Shown here one piece after another: positions 62,281 through 64,000 of a DNA stretch of 64,000 nt (positions are counted from its first letter, which is position 1; each line of letters starts with the position of its first letter). The notes beneath the pieces were generated by a model, which was given only the letters and a program-made list of their open reading frames with translations, did not search any database and was not told where the DNA came from. The position numbers and the translations under genes were made by a program. Source of the stretch: Aquabacterium lacunae (GTDB taxonomy: Bacteria > Pseudomonadota > Gammaproteobacteria > Burkholderiales > Burkholderiaceae_C); assembly GCF_004310865.1 (NCBI RefSeq), contig NZ_SIXI01000004.1:186001-250000 (forward strand), in the 5' to 3' direction.

Positions 62281-63645
62281 TCAGCGAAGCCCAAGGCGGT
62301 GCATCAGGTCATACAGAGTGGGTCGGCTGACCCCAAGCAACTCTGCGGCCTGCAACACATTGCCATCCACACGAGCCAGTGCGGTGATGACCGCACGGCG
62401 TTCAGCCATCTCACGCACCTTGCGCAGGTCGAGCCCCTCGTCCGGCGACAACGACTCATCCAGCGGAGGCAAGCCGAGGTCGTCCGGCAGGATGCGCGGG
62501 CCATCTGCCATGATGCAGGCGCGCTTGATGCAATTTTCCAACTCTCGAATATTGCCAGGCCAGGCGTGGTGCTCAATGGCGCGCACGGCCTCGGGAGACA
62601 GGGACAAGGCGGCTCGCCCTGGCTGGGTGGCAAACCGCGCCACAAAAGCATGAGCGATCAGCACGGCATCACCCAAGCGCTGGCGAAGCGCTGGGATCTC
62701 GACCACGATTTCTGCCAGGCGATAGAAGAGATCTTCGCGGAACTGCCCCTGCGCGATCAGTTGCTTGAGATCCTGGTGGGTCGCACACACGATGCGCACA
62801 TCCACACTGATCTCCTGACGCCCGCCCACGCGCTCGATGACTCGCTCCTGCAAAAAGCGAAGCAGCTTGGCTTGCAGAGGCAACGGCAGGTCACCGATTT
62901 CGTCCAGCATCAAGGTGCCACCGTGCGCGGTCTCGATCTTGCCTTGAGTGGTCTTGACCGCCCCCGTGAATGCACCTTTTTCATGCCCGAACAACTCTGT
63001 TTCAAGCAGATTTTCGGGAATGGCAGCGCAGTTGATCGCCACGAATTTGCCGGTATGGCGGCCGCTGGCCTGGTGCAGCCCTCTGGCCATGACCTCTTTG
63101 CCTGTGCCACTCTCGCCCAGCAGCATGACCGTGGCATCGGTGTTGGCCACTTTTTCGATCATGCGGCATACCTTCAGCATACCGGGGTCGCGGGTGATCA
63201 GCCCCGCCATGGCGTCAGGCGCCTGGGCATGGCGCAAGCGGCGATTTTCCTGCTGCAACTCGTGCAACCGGAAAGCGCGCTCCACGGTCAGGGCCAAAAC
63301 CTCCGGCTCGAAGGGTTTGGCCAGAAAATCATATGCGCCCTCGTCCACGGCCTTGAGCGCATGCGCTTGATCGTTCTGTCCCGTCAACACAATGACCTTC
63401 GTGTCTGGGAACGCTGCCATGATCTCGGCCAGCAAGGCAAAGCCTTCGGTGGCATGGTCGGCGGCTGGAGGCAGGCCCAGGTCCATGGTCACCACAGGTG
63501 GCTGATGGCGTCTCATCAACGCCATGGCCTCCTGTCGGTCAGCTGCCGCCACAGACTCCAGGCGATCGAGCGACCAGCGAATCTGCTTTTGCAAGGCCAG
63601 ATCGTCTTCCACGACCAGGACGGAAGGGGTTTTCGCTTGGCTCAT
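62281..63645 (-). CDS. prsR: PEP-CTERM-box response regulator PrsR (sigma-54 activator)
   Basis: The 454-residue protein has a receiver (EDD 13-15, phospho-Asp55 in VVTMDLGLPP), a sigma-54 AAA+ domain with Walker A LGESGTGKE and the sigma-54 contact GAFTGA in GHEKGAFTGAVKTTQ, and a C-terminal Fis-type helix-turn-helix (ELLGVSRPTLYDLMHRLGLR). All catalytic motifs are intact. It is the partner of PrsK and should open sigma-54 promoters of EPS or PEP-CTERM genes. It overlaps prsK by 4 bp. Confidence 0.93.
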   Translation of the reverse strand: MSQAKTPSVLVVEDDLALQKQIRWSLDRLESVAAADRQEAMALMRRHQPPVVTMDLGLPPAADHATEGFALLAEIMAAFPDTKVIVLTGQNDQAHALKAVDEGAYDFLAKPFEPEVLALTVERAFRLHELQQENRRLRHAQAPDAMAGLITRDPGMLKVCRMIEKVANTDATVMLLGESGTGKEVMARGLHQASGRHTGKFVAINCAAIPENLLETELFGHEKGAFTGAVKTTQGKIETAHGGTLMLDEIGDLPLPLQAKLLRFLQERVIERVGGRQEISVDVRIVCATHQDLKQLIAQGQFREDLFYRLAEIVVEIPALRQRLGDAVLIAHAFVARFATQPGRAALSLSPEAVRAIEHHAWPGNIRELENCIKRACIMADGPRILPDDLGLPPLDESLSPDEGLDLRKVREMAERRAVITALARVDGNVLQAAELLGVSRPTLYDLMHRLGLR

Positions 63646-64000
63646 GGTCGCACTCCGGCCTCAGGCACCCCGAGCGTGCCCGTGTCCAGCAAGGGCAGCA
63701 TCAAGCTGATCCGGGTACCGCCCCCAACCTTGCTGTCCACATTCATCTTGCCCCCCAACTCTTGCACGTATTGAGCGCTCTCGAATGCACCAATGCCCAT
63801 GCCTGCAGACTTGGTGGTCTGAAAAGGCCGGAAAAGGCGCGCACGGACAAACTCTTCGCTCATGCCGACACCATTGTCCTGGACTTCCAGGCAAGCATGG
63901 CTGCCAAATCGGTGCGACTTGACCCACACCCGGTGTCCGGTCGATTCCGTAGCGTCCAACGCATTGTGGATCAGATGTCCGACCACACGCGCCAGACGTT
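63642..64000 (-). CDS. prsK: PEP-CTERM histidine kinase PrsK, C-terminal end (partial)
   Basis: Only the last 118 residues are in the window; the frame is open to the edge. It contains the ATPase motifs of a histidine kinase: N-box VGHLIHNALDATE, G1 DNGVGMSEEF and G2 GMGIGAFESAQYV. The gene order prsK-prsR-prsT with 4-bp overlap identifies it. Confidence 0.88.
   Translation of the reverse strand, partial: RLARVVGHLIHNALDATESTGHRVWVKSHRFGSHACLEVQDNGVGMSEEFVRARLFRPFQTTKSAGMGIGAFESAQYVQELGGKMNVDSKVGGGTRISLMLPLLDTGTLGVPEAGVRP

Noticed and set aside
1-64000. CRISPR arrays, insertion sequences, phage genes
   Set aside because: No regularly spaced repeats, transposase or integrase-like reading frames were seen.

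Overview
The window is about 64 kb of high-GC DNA from a betaproteobacterium, most likely a Burkholderiales of the Leptothrix-Rubrivivax-Aquabacterium kind. This rests on the protein repertoire: exosortase B with EpsI/EpsD/EpsF/EpsG, the PrsK/PrsR/PrsT regulatory set, a ptsM-ptsH pair, and the neighbourhoods of glnE, yhdP, ispB and proA. No database search was possible, so the assignment is by recognition only.

Positions 1-32160 are one large exopolysaccharide (EPS) region. It opens with a nucleotidyltransferase cut by the window edge, then rfbBDAC for dTDP-L-rhamnose (555-3999) and a glycosyltransferase. A long minus-strand run from 18487 to 5176 follows: GDP-fucose synthase, EpsF, EpsG, exosortase B, EpsI, three glycosyltransferase genes (one a double enzyme), a polymerase-like membrane protein, an acetyltransferase and a flippase. 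Divergent from it (18725-22708, plus strand) are a glycosyltransferase, a second exosortase B with a second EpsI, and GDP-mannose dehydratase. A second flippase with an unknown protein (minus), a GT2 glycosyltransferase with a second polymerase-like protein and a parallel beta-helix protein (plus), and EpsD with a second EpsF and EpsG (minus) complete the region. Most export parts therefore occur twice. I see no priming sugar-phosphate transferase, no Wza-type outer-membrane channel and no PEP-CTERM target in the window.

Positions 32335-56424 are mostly housekeeping: glnE, the giant AsmA-like yhdP, a thioredoxin-like lipoprotein, a degenerate histidine kinase/receiver protein, a lipoprotein, EIIA-Man and HPr without enzyme I, an outer-membrane protein, a chalcone-isomerase-like protein, a catalytically degenerate M48 peptidase with a LemA-like partner, queC, fpr, a DUF2061 protein behind a Fur-box-like palindrome, a beta-propeller protein, a TSUP transporter, proA, a YkgJ-like protein, a Coq6/UbiH-type hydroxylase, ispB and tRNA-Pro(CGG).

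Positions 56499-64000 (all minus) form a compact run reading prsK (partial), prsR, prsT, a Tat-signal Cys-rich secreted protein, a PqqD-like protein, an HprK-related kinase and a nucleotidyltransferase. The last three match the HPr-rel-A cassette. The overlapping genes suggest that the secreted protein is its client, and this is the best candidate in the window for a little-described system. Because PrsR is a sigma-54 activator, a sigma-54-like site at 18531-18546 in front of the main EPS run may connect the two ends of the window.
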